Shown piece after piece: positions 29,090 through 43,396 of a DNA stretch of 64,000 bases; the first letter of the stretch is position 1; each line of letters opens with the position of its first letter. Source of the stretch: Scalesia atractyloides (taxonomy: Eukaryota > Streptophyta > Magnoliopsida > Asterales > Asteraceae). The stretch is taken from assembly GCA_947069175.1 (NCBI GenBank), contig CAMTDV010000018.1, forward strand, positions 40,746,869 to 40,810,868, in the 5' to 3' direction. The translations under genes were made by a program, and so were the position numbers. The notes below the pieces were generated by a model, which did not search any database, was not told the origin of the DNA, and worked only from the letters and a program-made list of their open reading frames with translations.

Positions 29090-30560
29090 CAGATCTTGCA
29101 AGTATGCCTTCAATATAAGAAAAAGTAAACCTTGACTTTCTTCCTTTCATAACTCCAAGGACTCCTCCAATGGTGTTAGTGATTGTGCAGCCGGTCGAGA
29201 GGATGAAACCGTTCTACGTCTCAAAGGAACGGATTCTTCTGAAGAGGAGTGCAAGCTGATGTACGGGTTTTTTCCATGTTCAACCAATATCCCGAGTTAT
29301 TTATTTCTCATCACGGAAAAATATTCTCATCAAAACGCGCATGTCGTGTAATGAGCGTATGGCCGGTAGTTGGTTCAAGACATTTGTATCCCTTGTATTG
29401 GGTGTTATAGCCCAAGGTAAGCTCCGAGGTGCAAGTTTATGGGCCGAGTAGTCATGAAGGTATAGATAGACCCGGCACCCAAATGGCCAAAAATTAGCAT
29501 AAGTGGCTAACGTGTGAAATAATTCCTCAAACGGTGATCGTCCTTATAATTAAATTGGAAGAAGATTTATAGTATAAATGGCGGTGGAAAATGCATCAAC
29601 CCAAAAAGAAGGTGGAATGTTGCAATTAAAGAGGAGTGCCAAGCCGGTTTCGATAACATGTCCATGTTTTCTTTCAGCTGCATATAAGGGCAAGATAACT
29701 GATGAAGAGTGCCATTGTCTTCCAACAACTTTTTAAATTGTTTGTGAATTCCGTACCTCCATCGCTTTATATTTTAATTTTGTAGAGAATTTCGTTTACA
29801 CAAAATTGATAAATACCGAAAAAATAGAAGCATAATCAGCCTTGCTTTTTAAAGGATATAACCATGTAAAGCGAGACGAGTCATCTATGAATATAACATG
29901 GTAACAATATCCGTCAATGGACGTAACCGGTGATGGTCCCCAAAGGTCACAATGGACCAAGTCAAGAGGACTATTGGTGCGTTTATCATTTAACGAGTAA
30001 GTCATACGCTTACTTTTGGCCATTTCACAGGAAAAACAAGTAATGGGTTTTGGTAAAAATAGATGTAAGATTCAAACACCCTTTTTTATTAAGATTCAAA
30101 ATTGTATCAAATGATACATGTCCCAAACGAAGAAGCCATAGTTCAAAGGATGCTTTAAAAGTAGAACTTGAAGTAGCAACGAAGGACTTTGATCCATTAT
30201 TTAGCACATAAAGGCCATCTTCACACCGACCTTGGGCGAGCACCTTTTTCGTCTCCTGATCCTGAATATAAAAATTTGGTTGAGAAAACAAAACATCCAC
30301 ATTATTGTCAGTCGTGAGTTTACTTATAAAAAGAAGGTTGCGAGTACAACACATTATTAAGTCGAATATTAGGCGAAATGGATGAGTGTCCTTTAAGAGT
30401 AACGGGAAGAGATTTACCATTTCCAAATGTCACAGTTGTGGTATGCGGTACCGGAGTGGCATGGCTTAAGTTGTTGGAATTGTTGTTCAGGTGATCTGTA
30501 GCACTCGTATCCTCAGTCCAATCTAGAATTCCCGGTATAATATTACACTACGAGCAAGAT
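29090..30560 (-). pseudogene. Ty1/copia remnant: protease, pre-integrase and integrase
   Basis: From right to left on the minus strand: a protease active-site remnant (W-I-E-D-T-S-A-T-D-H, about 30,515); the pre-integrase domain (30,426-30,025, NLLFISKLTTDNN, ILAQGR-like and LGHVSFDTI); and the integrase start (30,023-29,796, LDLVHCDLWGPSP with the first Asp, FIDDSSRFTWLYPLKSK). Below 29,796 the integrase core continues with stops to about 29,100. No LTR, gag or RT was found, so it is a truncated, old copy of a lineage different from the 23,373 element. Confidence 0.82.
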
Positions 30561-30969
30561 CCTCATTATTATTTACCCAAATTAACAAAAATCAAACCAT
30601 AGTCTCATTCTTCTTTCGCTGTAAAATGAGTTTGTTTTTATTTGTATTTATCAAAAAATGTTTTTTTACTTTTTTATTGTTATTTTGTTTTGATTATTTT
30701 GTTATTTTACGATTATTATTTATTATAACTCGTTTTAAATATATAAATAAATACTTCTTTTTAAAAGTGTTTGTTTTTTTATAAACGTCTTTCTAAGATC
30801 ATTTATTTTCAAACTTCTTTAAAACCGTTCATCTTTTTTTAATATATCGTTTATTTAAATCGATCATTTGTTTAAAACTAATCATTTGTTTAAAATTCAT
30901 TCATTATTATTCGCTTTCTTTTAAATCAGTCATTTTTTAAAGCTTTTTAACCTTTTGTTTTGTTATAAA

Positions 30970-32546
30970 CTAGGGGAGACACCCGCGCTACGCGACGGGT
31001 TTCTGGTAAGAAATTTGGCGTGCGTGTTTTTTGTACCAAGCTGTTACATACAACATCATAAAGAAGTTACATTGATTGTTTTGTTTCTAATAAAAAAATG
31101 ATATTTTAAATACAGTTCCGTTCTTAATAAAATTTATACCAGAACTTAAAAAAGATAACAAAAGCAAGTTGTTAGAATTATAAAGAAAAAATGGGTTAAT
31201 TATGATGTAGTATAAGAGGGTCGGAATCCATAAAAACAAATACCAATCCCGATAATTTGATAGCAAAAAAATAATTTATTTCGAATATAACTCTTTTTTT
31301 AAGAATACTTATACCAGAACATTGAGAAAAACAAAATTGATTACAAACATGTATTTAGTTTTCTTAAGCTCACGTAAGTTATTAAAGAAAACTAAAATTT
31401 CTTAATTAAAATGAATTATCGACGTGTATTAGATATGTGTCGTTTATACTTTATAGTGTAAGGAGGGAATTATTTATGCGCACATCCCTTTTATAAATAT
31501 TTATTATTTCCACATTTCCCATCATATTGCTTTTTGTAATTTGATTTTTTTTCTTATTAGATGATAACTTTAAAATTATTTAAATGAATGAATAGTTAAA
31601 ATAATACTAAATCGATCTGTTTAGAATGTCATTTTAATTTTGGTTAATTGTAGTAAAAAGAAAAGTCAAAGCAGTCAGAACAAACTCATAACCCAGGGCG
31701 GATCTATTTGGTGGTCAGGGGTTGCACTCGGGATACCCTCAACTTTGTTGTCGAAGTGTAAATTTTTCTCATCTTTTTCCGATTTATGTATGGGATACAC
31801 AAATATTAGGATACCCACTTAAAAGAAGAAAGAAAAGAGAGATTTTAATGATTTCCGGCATGTATCGAGGATCCTTGTGATGTGCGAGCTGTTGTGGAGA
31901 AGACGATGTATCTGGTTGTGCAGAGAAGGCCTAATTATTTATTATTTATTGCTGGTAAAAGGTTTTTATGTGCCTTAAAGAAGTCCGGGCCAACTATAAA
32001 GTCTAAAAGTAATAAAAACCTAATCTTTTATTGTTGTGTTTTTTAAAAGAAAAGTTTTCTACAACCAGATCAAATGTTCATATGATTGCTGACAACTTTA
32101 TGATTATCATTGCATGCAATGGCGGAGCTAACATGTAAGTAGGGGTAGCCCGGGCAAACTGTCGGCGAAGTGTAAAATTAGTGCAAAAGTTTTCTTTTCT
32201 TCTTCGTGTTATTCGTTTTATGTACCGTATACCACCTAAGCAAATACTAGGATACCCCTTGGTCCAATTTTGTTTTTTAGGATATCCCTGGATTCTTTTT
32301 CAAGATCCGCCACTAAATTTGCATGGGAGCATCTTTCTTTTACCATGAAACTTTTATAAAGAGGTAAGTAATTAAGTATATAACTTTTCTTTTTCTTTTA
32401 TAATTTATAATTGTTATTTTAATAAACAATAACGAATTGATTAGACGTGATTTTAACAAACAATAACGAATTGATTAGACGTGGGTAAGAATGTTTACGT
32501 ACTTGAATTTATATTATAAATAATTACATATTATACATATTATAGA
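30970..32546 (-). mobile_element. Probable Helitron (non-autonomous)
   Basis: On the minus strand the 3' end has a GC-rich hairpin (ACCCGTCGCGTAGCGCGGGT, 30,981-31,000) a few bases before CTAG (30,970-30,973), followed by T, as Helitrons require. The 5' end is proposed at 32,546, where the minus strand reads A|TCTATAATATG. The 3' end is strong; the 5' end is tentative. No Rep/helicase is visible. Confidence 0.5.
32117..32317. mobile_element. hAT-type MITE (Tip100-like ends)
   Basis: The ends CAATGGCGGAGCTA and, reversed, TAGTGGCGGATC resemble the CAGTGGCGGA termini of Tip100-type hAT elements, as does the complete element at 52,102. Near-duplicates ATTGCATG and TTTGCATG lie at the sides but are offset by two bases. 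A single similar end also occurs at about 31,692. Confidence 0.5.
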
Positions 32547-32795
32547 TATAAGATATCTGATTATGTCTTTAGATAATTTTATATAAGAGTTTTGTCAATT
32601 TTGTGTTGCATCAAGTAGAACGTTTTTTTAAAAAGGTATTTTGAAAATAGCAAACTAACTGTCGAGACTTTATCAAATACGTTAAAGTCCAATAAAAATA
32701 ATAATAAAAGAAGTTGATGGAAATTTTAATTCTTAAAGATTAAATTGTTGGTGACCCGGCATTGTGTAAACCAATTAGTGATTATACGAATGACG

Positions 32796-33619
32796 TGTTG
32801 GAAAATTAGTGAACGGAAGTTAATTTATAATTAAGTGAAATTGTAATTACTAGGTAAACTCTTCATATGGTAAAACTCTTAAGAAGAGTTTTAATGATGA
32901 CATTTGATGAGTTTTAATAGAGTTTAAGTCTATGATTATGGTGACTCATAACTCTTCATATGGTGAAACTCTTGATAACATTTGATGAGTTTTATTAGAG
33001 TTTAAGTACATAATTATTGAGACTCTTAACTCTATAAAAGACTCTTGAACATTTAGAACATGGTGTCTCATATGAAAATGACACTAGAGAAATACAAGAA
33101 AAATTCATGAATACATGGAGAGTTCTTAGAAAAGATGAAACACTTGAAGACTCATGTGTTGGGTACTTAGAGAGATATGTTTCTCTATACGATTTCATCG
33201 CCTTCGTATCATAATTTTCCACGAGTTCTAGCACTATAATTTTATCTGGTGTAACCTCAGGCGTGTGGCCATCTCCGGCTATACATATTGTTTCGGCTGT
33301 TGTACCCTGGGAAACAGTCGCGTCGTCTTTAGTAGAGGCGTGAAATCTGTTTTAAGGGAAGCGTGTTGAACACGTGCCTCAATCAAAACCGTCGACAATT
33401 TTTGTTTGTTTTGTAGCAGAGTTTCTAACAAGAAGGTGCGGTTGAAGTTTTCCAAAGACGTCGAATTAAATCAAGATTAGTACAATGTATTTGTATTTCA
33501 TTTATTTTCATATAGTTTTGTAACCGGATTCTACTATCATATTTCCTATGAATAACGAGAGTCTCGTTATTATATATTTCGCAATAAAATTTTAATAAAA
33601 AGTGAACTCAGTTCCTACA
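32796..33619 (+). repeat. 5' LTR of the LARD-like element (824 bp)
   Basis: Contains repeated AACTCTTCATATGGT(A/G)AAACTCTT blocks and the TATA box at about 33,033. It aligns with 38,001-38,842; the second copy is longer by an internal ACAAGAGAAATCAT-like insertion. Confidence 0.88.
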
Positions 33620-34947
33620 AACTTAAAACAGATTTCGTTAGATTGTTGCTACAATCTTAAAACTTTATAAGGATTTTGTGTTCATAAAAAGATTTTTTAT
33701 AAAAAAAATATTTTTAGAGATTATGATCTTATAAGTATTTCCTTTGGGAAATATGTATGTAGTACAAGTTGGTGTGTTTGGATTTGTTGAGATTGTGGAC
33801 AATCTTAAATCCTATACCGTGGTACAAAATGAATAGTTTTGGTTCAATCGTTTGGTTTAGAAACGATTTTGGAATCGTTAATTTTTTTCTAACCTTTGTG
33901 TTAGAATGGGTTTATTGTGTAAACCATGCGTTTTTTGTAAACGTTAAATTTCTCTAACTTGTGTGTTAGACCGGAATTATGGGTGTAAACCATACATTTT
34001 TTGTAAATGTTAAATTCTCTTGAGTAGAATTTTCATGTCTTTAAATAAGAGTTTTATGTTACTTGATTGGAGTTTTATTTAAGTCTTTATTTAAAGTAGA
34101 CTCTTCATCCACCCATGGATTGATATAAACAAATAAGACTTATAATGATTTTTATAATCATTTGTCTTCTAACATGTGTGTTAGAAACGTTCATGGAAAG
34201 CGTTAGTTTGGAAGCAATTTTTTAATTGTTTATTTCTAACGTGTGTATTGGAAATGACTTATTTATTTGAACCATATATGTGTTTATAGCAAGTCGAATT
34301 AACATTTTGTGGAAATGTTAATATTTCTAACGTGCGCGTTAGAATTTCTTTCGTTTTAACATGATTGTTAAAAAATGGTTAAAACACAAATGCTTTGAAA
34401 TGTTTTATGTAAACATTTTATATAAGTAATTTGTTGTGGCATTGATTTTAATAAATATAATGCTTTGTATGGTTTACAAATAAAAGGTCATACATTGAAG
34501 TTGATGTTTGATTGGCTTCAAGAATTAAAACACCATAAAGTGATGGTGTGGTGTTTATATGAATTTAATGAAATTAAAATCATTTACTAGACTCTTCATA
34601 TGAAAGATAAACTCTTAAGTAGAGTTTTATGTCAATTTACTAGTTTTTATTAGAGTTTATATCTCTGATAAAATCTCTAATTGAGTATGGAAGATAAACT
34701 CTTAAGTAGAGTTTTATGTTAGTTTATTAGTTTTTATTAGATTTTATGTCTAATAAAATCTCTAATTGAGTGAGACTTTTCTCCACCCCATGTCTCTTGT
34801 ATTAAAAGTAGGCTATGTGTCTATCTTGTTGAGATTGGAATACTACAAGAGTAAGAATACAAGAACTAAATCACCATAAAGTGATGGTTTAGTTGTGTGG
34901 GATTTATCACCAACTTTAATTTGTGATTTGTAAATCCAAATGGTCAT

Positions 34948-35054
<107 letters not shown>

Positions 35055-38000
35055 TAATGACTTAAATTTCTAACACGTGTGTTAGAAAACATGTATCACA
35101 AATACAATGTTAGAGATTGTACATTGTATAAGCCATAATGAATGAAAATGTATTATGTAAACATATAATTGCCTGTGTGTGCATTAAAAATGATAAGAAA
35201 TGGTTTATTTTATAAACTTATCCTTGGAAAACGTTTTATGTAAACGGTTCGTTCTCGTGGATATTATTTGGTGGAAAACAACTTGGTGTTGTTGTGAACA
35301 AATTTAATTGTTCAAGTTTACTACTTAAATGTAGCATTTGTAACAACTTGGTGTTGTTTTGAGCAAACTTGTCCAAGTTCAAAGTTTCAAGATGAAACGG
35401 GGAACTTGTACTTACAAGTGCATGGAGTCTTATTGAGGGAGTACATCAAGACATGCCATGGGATGATATCGTTGAGAAGATTTCGGTCAGAATATAAAGT
35501 GTTGAAGTTAAAAGCACTTTGATATTTGATGTCTACATATCGTCTATGCTTCCGTTTAAATTTCAAAGTGTTTGACACTTATGATTTAGTTTCCAATGTA
35601 TTTTATTGTTGTGTTCAATATCTTGGGATTACACATGCAATTTTTACAAAGAAATAAATCACTAATGTTTGTGACGTATAAATTATTTTTGTGGAAAGTA
35701 ATTATAACGTCAACTATACATTGTCTAAAAGAATATGGTTTTAAACGGATAGTACATGAAAATATTTAGACATAAACAACTTGGGAGTTGTTGCATTGAC
35801 TAAAAGTCAAAGACGAGACATCAAATGTGTAACCACATCACGAGTGAGTAGTGAGTGTATTGAGATGAAATACACAAACGAGATTCATGTTGAAGTACTT
35901 TGTTAGAAGTCATTGGAAAATTCACAAGTGTGAATTCTAACATATGAAAGAAAAAGTACTATATGTTAGTGTATACCTTTGATAAATCTTGCGAGATTTG
36001 TTTTGAGTGATCTATACGTAGATGCGTCTACCACTTGATTATTGTTAGAACTATATGGAGATTTTATATTCGTTTAGGAGAGAATCCTAAATATACATAT
36101 CTCCTAATGAATAACAATAGATGTGTACAAATCACTTATGGCAAATTATGAATGCCATGTTGTTGAGTGTTGATCTAGTTAACTATATCTCACACAGAAT
36201 AGTGATTGTAGACGAGGAACATTCATCTTGTCGATGATGAATGTGTTCGCCAAGTGACTTGGATTAAGACTTATGTTTAAGTACTTATGAGTCAATGGTA
36301 AAACGTTGGAGATCAAAGGTAAACAATTGAATGATAAATTTTAGCTATGTGCTATATACAATAATTTGTGAGACTTTCCTAAATATTGATGTTAGGATTA
36401 CGAATAAGTCTCATTATTGTCTTAACAAGGGATGAATGTTGCAAAGTGATATTATGATATCCTTGGGGCTGTGAAGAATCAGAATGATGTATCTTCTGTT
36501 CACATGCTAAAGTATTGTAGTCTAAAGCATGCTAGACTGGTACTTGGTTAATTATGGGTCTAGACAGAGACTAATTAACTCTAAACATTCAAATTTGTAT
36601 GAACACAATAACAATTTGTGTATAGACGAAGTTGAGGAATAATTTTCATTCATTATAAGGAAAAGACATGTAACTTTTGAAAAGTTTATTCGAAAAGCTA
36701 ACGAGGAGAACTCATTGTCTATGCTTATTCTAGATGTTAAATTAGAATGATTCTAATTTGGTGACAAACTTATGACAATGGCATGTGTGCTTTGGTTAGC
36801 TCGGAAGCATATGTAAGCTAATGCAATATGAGTTGAATCCACTGATACAATGAGGTTGATCTTGTTCAATCATACGTGTATAAATGTTGTCATAAGTGAA
36901 GTTACGGAAATATTGATCAAATGGCAAGAAATGTGGGGGAAGATCCATTTAGAAACAACCTTATAAGGGTATGTAGAAATGGTTTTCATTATCCCATCCG
37001 GATGATATCCTATAACACTTAAATGTGGGGGTATCTTGCATTTGTATCATAAAAGTTTGGCAATAAGGATTTTGTAATCCAATTTAACATTGCAAACAGA
37101 CGACTAAGTGGAGGACACGAAGGTCGCAGTGCATAATGAAGATGTGTTTGCCTAAATGATACGCGTATCTTACAAAGACATATGTTATAACTAGAATCAG
37201 ATGGCCACTGAGGTTATAGTCATAGAAGTTGACAATATGCAAAATTAACTTACGGGGTTTAGAACACATCATGACAACTGATCTCAAATACGCAAAGTTA
37301 TTTGTTAATATTATGGATCCAACAACCTGAGGGTTTATCAGAGATCAAGTTGTGGAATGAGACTAAAGCCCATGAAAAAAGGGTATGTGAAGGACACCTA
37401 ACTTAGTTGACTGGAGATCCCAAGATCTAAGTTCAATAGGACAACTAACTCTTATGCCTAAGGGTGGTCACTGTGGGGGCATAAATGATATGCATAAGCT
37501 AGCATATATGGTTATACATACCCCTAAAGTATAAAAGGGTGTTTAAATATGTCCTAGTCTATTCCGATGATATTCAGTGACAAAGAGTGAGGCTAAGCAT
37601 AATATGTGGTAAATGATTTGGATAAATCACGATAATCACAATGCTTTTAATGATCTAAGGAGAATCACCTATGTTAGAGAGAAGTGGGGTCACTTCGAAT
37701 GGAATTGAGGGCACAATTCCTAGAGCTCTCGCAGAACCAGGAAAGTGTTCCACGACCATTACTGGACACGACTATGAGGAGATGACCCGGCTAAGGAGAG
37801 TCTTGTGTGAAGTGTATTGTCGTCTACACAAACGGCAGACGAGTTCAAAGACATGGAGTTCTATTCAGAGCTAGTGGGCAAAGTGCATTTCATGAGCGAA
37901 GGTTCAAAGGGTAACACTTACCTATCGTATGCAAAACTCAACTATCGAGGTTCCATTGGAAATTTTATGTGTTTGAACGATCTCCATTCATGTTGGGGAT

Positions 38001-38842
38001 TGTTGGAAAATTAGTGAATGAATATCTAGTTAATTTATAATTAAGTGAAATTATAATTACTGGGTAAACTCTTCATATGGTAAAACTCTTAAGTAGAGTT
38101 TTAATGATGACATTTGATGAGTTTTAATAGAGTTTAAGTCTATGATTATGGTGACTCATAACTCTTCATATGGTGAAACTCTTGATAACATTTGATGAGT
38201 TTTATTAGAGTTTAAGTGCATAATTATTGAGACTCTTAACTCTATAAAAGACTCTTGGATATTTAGAACATGGTGTCTCATATGAAAAGGACACTAGAGA
38301 ATACAAGAGAAATCATACAAGAAAAATTCATGAATGCATGGAGAGTTCTTAGAAAAGATGAAACACTTGAAGACCCATGTGTTGGGTAATTAGAGAGATA
38401 TGTTTCTCTATACGATTTCATCGCCTTCGTATCATAATTTTCCATGAGTTCTAGCACTATAATTTTATCCGTTGTAACCTCAGGCGCGTGGCCATCTCCG
38501 GCAGTACATACTGCTTCGGCTGTTGTACCCTGGGAAACAGTCGCGTCGTCTTTAGTAGAGGCGCGAAATCTGTTTTAAGGGAAGCGTGTTGAACACATGC
38601 CTCAACCAAAACCGTCAACAATTTTTGTTTGTATTGTAGCAGAGTTTCTAACAAGAAGGTGCGGTTGAAGTTTTCCAAAGACGTCGAATTAAATCAAGAT
38701 TGGTACAATGTATTTGTATTTCATTTATTTTCATATAGTTTTATAACCGGATTGTACTATCATATTTCCTATGAATAACGAGAGACTCGTTATTATATAT
38801 TTCGCAATATAATTTTAATAAAAAGTGAACCTAGTTCCTACA
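38001..38842 (+). repeat. 3' LTR of the LARD-like element (842 bp)
   Basis: Partner of 32,796-33,619; preceded by a purine-rich GTTGGGGAT. Confidence 0.88.
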
Positions 38843-38847
38843 TAACG

Positions 38848-39692
38848 TACGAGAGGAGGTAAAACAGTTCTATTTATGGCCCCCAATTTAAAAGTTCTTG
38901 TTCCGTCACCGGAGAAGATGATAGATTTGCAAAATCGAATGGAATATGTGGCATTGCTCGTCTAATGGTGGAAACCAGAAAAAGACATTCTTTTCTTTTG
39001 GTTTATCGGATATTGAAGTGAACGTTGGTTTATAATCATGTTTTTTTCATTTACATTGTATAAATGTATGGTAAAAAAAATTGGGATACCCTGACAACCC
39101 ATAAGCATCATCCTCATTCTGAGTTTTATTGCATTATTATATAGAGATAATGTGAGGCAGAAGGAAAAAAAACCTTAGTGGATAATTGGCTCTACCATCC
39201 CTAGTAACCAATAAGAACAATAAGGAGTTATTGTACAACTCCTTTGAAAATGTTAGGTTATATAATATAATGTCTATTTTTAAATTTTTAGTTTGTTTCA
39301 ATACAAACATTCACTTTTAAATTCCTTCGATTTTCAATGTCATTCATTTTTTTGTTTTATTATAGGTTTTCTTATTAACTGTTCTTAGTTACTGTTTTTC
39401 GTTCTACCATTTTTAACTGTTTTGTGTGTATTAGTTCTCAAATTATATTACTTTTTATTTGCATTCAAAGTGTTCAAAATTTCAGCTAGGGTCCAAAAAT
39501 GGTATTATTAGACTAATATTTACATAAAAGTACCGTATTATATCAACTACTAAACTACCACTTCAAAAGTTACATGTGGTATATTTATCTTTCTATGCTT
39601 AAGTATTTAATAAAACCCAAACCGCAAAACCAAAAATGGTTCGGTTTGGTTCAGTGTTAAATTTTAACTGTTCAATTTCGATTTATAGTAAT
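38848..39692. other. Unassigned AT-rich intergenic sequence
   Basis: No gene or clear transposon ends. A weak GGTTCGGTTTGGTT motif at about 39,640 recalls the subterminal repeats of the hAT element at 3,196. Confidence 0.4.
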
Positions 39693-39697
39693 AAAAA

Positions 39698-42600
39698 TGT
39701 GATAACTGTCAACTCTCGGGTAATTTCCGTACAATTAAACTATTAATTTAATCATGCAATTATGTGTTAAAATGTCTTAAACCGTTTGCTTGCATCTCAT
39801 ATACTTTGAACTGTCATGAAAACATTTAAATAGTGCATATCATTCATGTGGATAGTCTCGTTTAAAAACAATTAGACAATGCACTAAAAACAACTAGTAG
39901 ACTTGCCGGTTAGACTAGCAGTGTCAGCACTAGTCCGGTACTCAGCTTAACGAAAGTTCTAGGACTTAGATAGAAGTCCAATGGCAATCATATATTAAAT
40001 CCAAGAATGGAGAACAAGGATTTGACTTAACACTTTCCGGAAATCAATTAATGCACTTAAAAGTGCCTAAAACACACTTTAATTGCAGAATTCAGCATTA
40101 ATCAGCAAAATTCAGCAATTGTGCCCTAAAATATAATGCAGAAATAAGGTTAAAGTGTCCAGAATAACTTGTAAAGTGCCGGGAATTAAAACCATCATAA
40201 AAGGTACCTCATAACACACTAAACTGCGCCATTTAGCACTTTAACGAACCGGTAAGCAACCGAACAACCAGACACTACCTGAAACACCAAATTTTCACTA
40301 GAAGCATTGTTTTAGTGTTACAAAGCTAGTTGTGATTATCAAACACCATTTCATCCTAGAACACTAAAACACTTAAATCACTAATCATAATACTTAACAT
40401 TCTAACTAAATCCCTAACTACAAATCAAGATGCAACTAGATACCCCCCCCCCCCTCATTTGACGGTTTCAAAGGGGCCCTACCAAGTCAAATTCTTTTGA
40501 TTATTTGATTTAGAATGTTAAGTAGATATTAGACATGTTAACCAAAGGATACAAGGATGTTGGAGGATCTTGATACATATAGCACTAATCTTATCACTTC
40601 ATCCTTTCAACAAAATTCAAAACACAAACCACCCCCACCTTCCTCCTACCTCACGGCCACAATCACCACCACTTCACCTTCCATTTTCAATCATCTCCTA
40701 GCCATTTCAAGTGTACTTTAGAGTGTTACAAGGTAATCTAAGAAGGTGCAAAGCTTTGGAAGTTGAAGGACCATCTTGGACTGCTTTTAACCACCTCATT
40801 TGTGCTATCTTCATCTTCATCTTTGCTAAGCCACTTCCCTAGCCACTAGAGCTAGTAGTAAGCTTCTTGAACCTTGTTTTGATTATTGTTACTAGTATGT
40901 TATAAGTGTACAAGATGAACCATCAAGAACATAAAGCTTTAAAAGATGAACACATGAAGAAACCTTATAATCTAAAGAAAATAAACATAATCTTGAAATG
41001 AAATGATGTTATGCATGCTTATTTTGTGCTTAGCTTGATGATCATCATGTGTAGTATTGTTGTATGTGAAGATCTTGAAAGTGTATATATAGATCTTGAA
41101 AGATCCATGAAAAATAAGTTGATGAACATGATGTAGACCACTAATGAACTAGTTAGGATGATTTACAACACATAAACATGGATTTAAAGTTATTTTTGTA
41201 AATGGATGAACAAGTTGTTAAAAATGATTTTCTACAAAAGTTGTGTAATTAGTGGATAATTAGCATTTTTGAAGATAACTAAACATGTTAAACACCATAC
41301 TAGAAGACTACATGTTTTTATAAAGTTTTGAGTTCATCATCATGTAAAAAGTTCTTGGATGAAGTAATTGGTGAATTTTCTAAGCTTAAACACATGTTTA
41401 AACATGGGAAAAATCCTAAATATAGGGGAAACTATGACCAAATTTTTATAAAAATTCAACACTTAGAGAAAAATATAAAGTTTACTACGAAACTTTTGGT
41501 TTTTAGATGTTTAAATAAAGTAAACATGGCCATGCCCTATTTTCATATAGAAATACAAGTTAAGAAAATAAATATTTCTTAAAGGATAAAAACAAGTATA
41601 AATATATATTTAGGAAAATATATATTTAATGGTCACCAATGATTTTTATGTGGAATGTGTATAGTATGTGTAATATATGTAGTAGACAAAAATATGGAAG
41701 TTAAAACACTAAAAACTCCCAATGGAGTATGAATACATAATACCCCTATATACCAAAGAAAATACTTGGACAAAATACACACAAAATACTCACCCTTAAG
41801 TATTTGGGCAACCATAACAAAATATATATATAAACTTATATATATTTCTTAGTAAAATGGACTTGGACAAGTAAATGGACTTATACAAAATATATATATT
41901 TAACAAGATTGGTAAAAATATATATATTCCATACAAGCCTTAAAAGTATATTATTTTTAAGAAGTATAATTTCCGGAAAAACATAAAAATTACAATTAAT
42001 AAATCTTGTTAAGGAAATAAGAAATCCGTGAACCTTAACACTAGAATACGTGTATACTTTCCTAAGTGTACATTTGGAAAATAACAAATATACTTATACT
42101 AGAAATAATATTGGAAATATTATTTTACAAGTATACATATTTATTTGAAAAATAAATATAACAAGAATACAAAGACATGGGCTAGGCCCAACAATACAAA
42201 CACATGGCTAGGCTCAATGATACAAGAACATGGGCTAGGCCCAATGATATAAACACATGGGCTAGGCCCAATGACACAAGAACTTGGGCTAGGCCCAATG
42301 ACACAAGGACATGGGATAGACCCAATAACATGGGCTAGGCCCAATGACAAGTGTGGTAGGCACAAGGACAAGGAACGGGCGACGCCGTTCACACACTATT
42401 CAAGACACGATAACAAAATATATGTACTAAGTCAAGAAATAATTAATCAATAAAATGATTAAGAACAACCAACATAAGATGAGAACTTGTACATAGAACA
42501 AACATAGACTTAAGTGTCTAATGAGAATTAGAACACTAGTAGGTTTCGGTTCAAGACCAAGGAAAAACACTGTGAGTTGTACACAAGGAACGCGAATCAG

Positions 42601-43388
42601 TGAGTTCATGTCCCCCTTTCTTTTAAACGTTTTCGGTTTTATAACACTCGGGGGAAATACATGTCAAGACATATGGTATGTTAGTTATGGAGTTAGATGA
42701 CAATAAGATCGATGTGCGTAAGTAGGATTGAATAACAATATGACATTAGTAACCATTAATCACTTAGTGACCAAGGTGCAAAAGGTGTAGATCTATTGAG
42801 CTTGAGGCACGCTCCACTCCTAGTTGTATACCATGGGGTGCTTTTGTGATCCCAATTGAGAACAAAGTGTCCTCGGTTTGGTTATATACTTATGGCGCAT
42901 AGTATTGGAGGGTTCGCTACCCACTGATAGATCCTTATATTCCATAATTATTTACATACCTGGATTTCAATAATGGATAACAATTATGACAACTATTCGA
43001 AAACAAAACTACATGAACTCGCTCAACTTTTGTTGATTTTTCAAACTACATGTATTTCAGGAAACAGGGCTTAACCGGTGATGGATTCTCGGAACATACA
43101 ACGATGGCCACTTTTGGAGGATTTGCCTCATATATCCCTATCTTGCTTGGGTATATAGGGGTCAAAACCTCGATTAGATCTACAATTATAACAACATATT
43201 TTGGTGATGTAACTTAACTAAATATTGTTTCGGTAAACTTATGAAACTTGTTGGAAACATGTAAACTTTGAATTTGATTTTGTATAACATATGGCATCGT
43301 TGTTGGTTATTATTATGTTTACACGATTCATTGCAATGATTACCATTAAGTCATACGTTTGCGCTTCCGCTACGACCAGGGTGTGACA
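39698..43388 (+). mobile_element. Large solo LTR of a chromovirus-type gypsy family (3.7 kb)
   Basis: It starts TGTGATAACTG and ends CAGGGTGTGACA, with AAAAA on both sides (39,693-39,697 and from 43,389). The 3' end resembles that of the chromovirus at 10,278 (GGGGTGTGACA). No internal domain or second LTR is present. The AAAAA duplication is low-complexity, so the outer limits are likely but not certain. The 84-codon and shorter open frames inside show no domain. Confidence 0.65.
42177..42345. repeat. Tandem repeat with TGGGCTAGGCCCA core
   Basis: About six to seven units of about 31 bp, each with a near-palindromic TGGGCTAGGCCCA core and a variable ATGACACAAG spacer. Confidence 0.85.
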
Positions 43389-43396
43389 AAAAAAAC

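Noticed and set aside
31690..31830. Second Tip100-like MITE
   Set aside because: Only one end (GGCGGATCTA) is recognisable; no partner end or duplication.
39640..39697. hAT element marked by GGTTCGGTTTGGTT
   Set aside because: No inverted partner end or 8-bp duplication was found.
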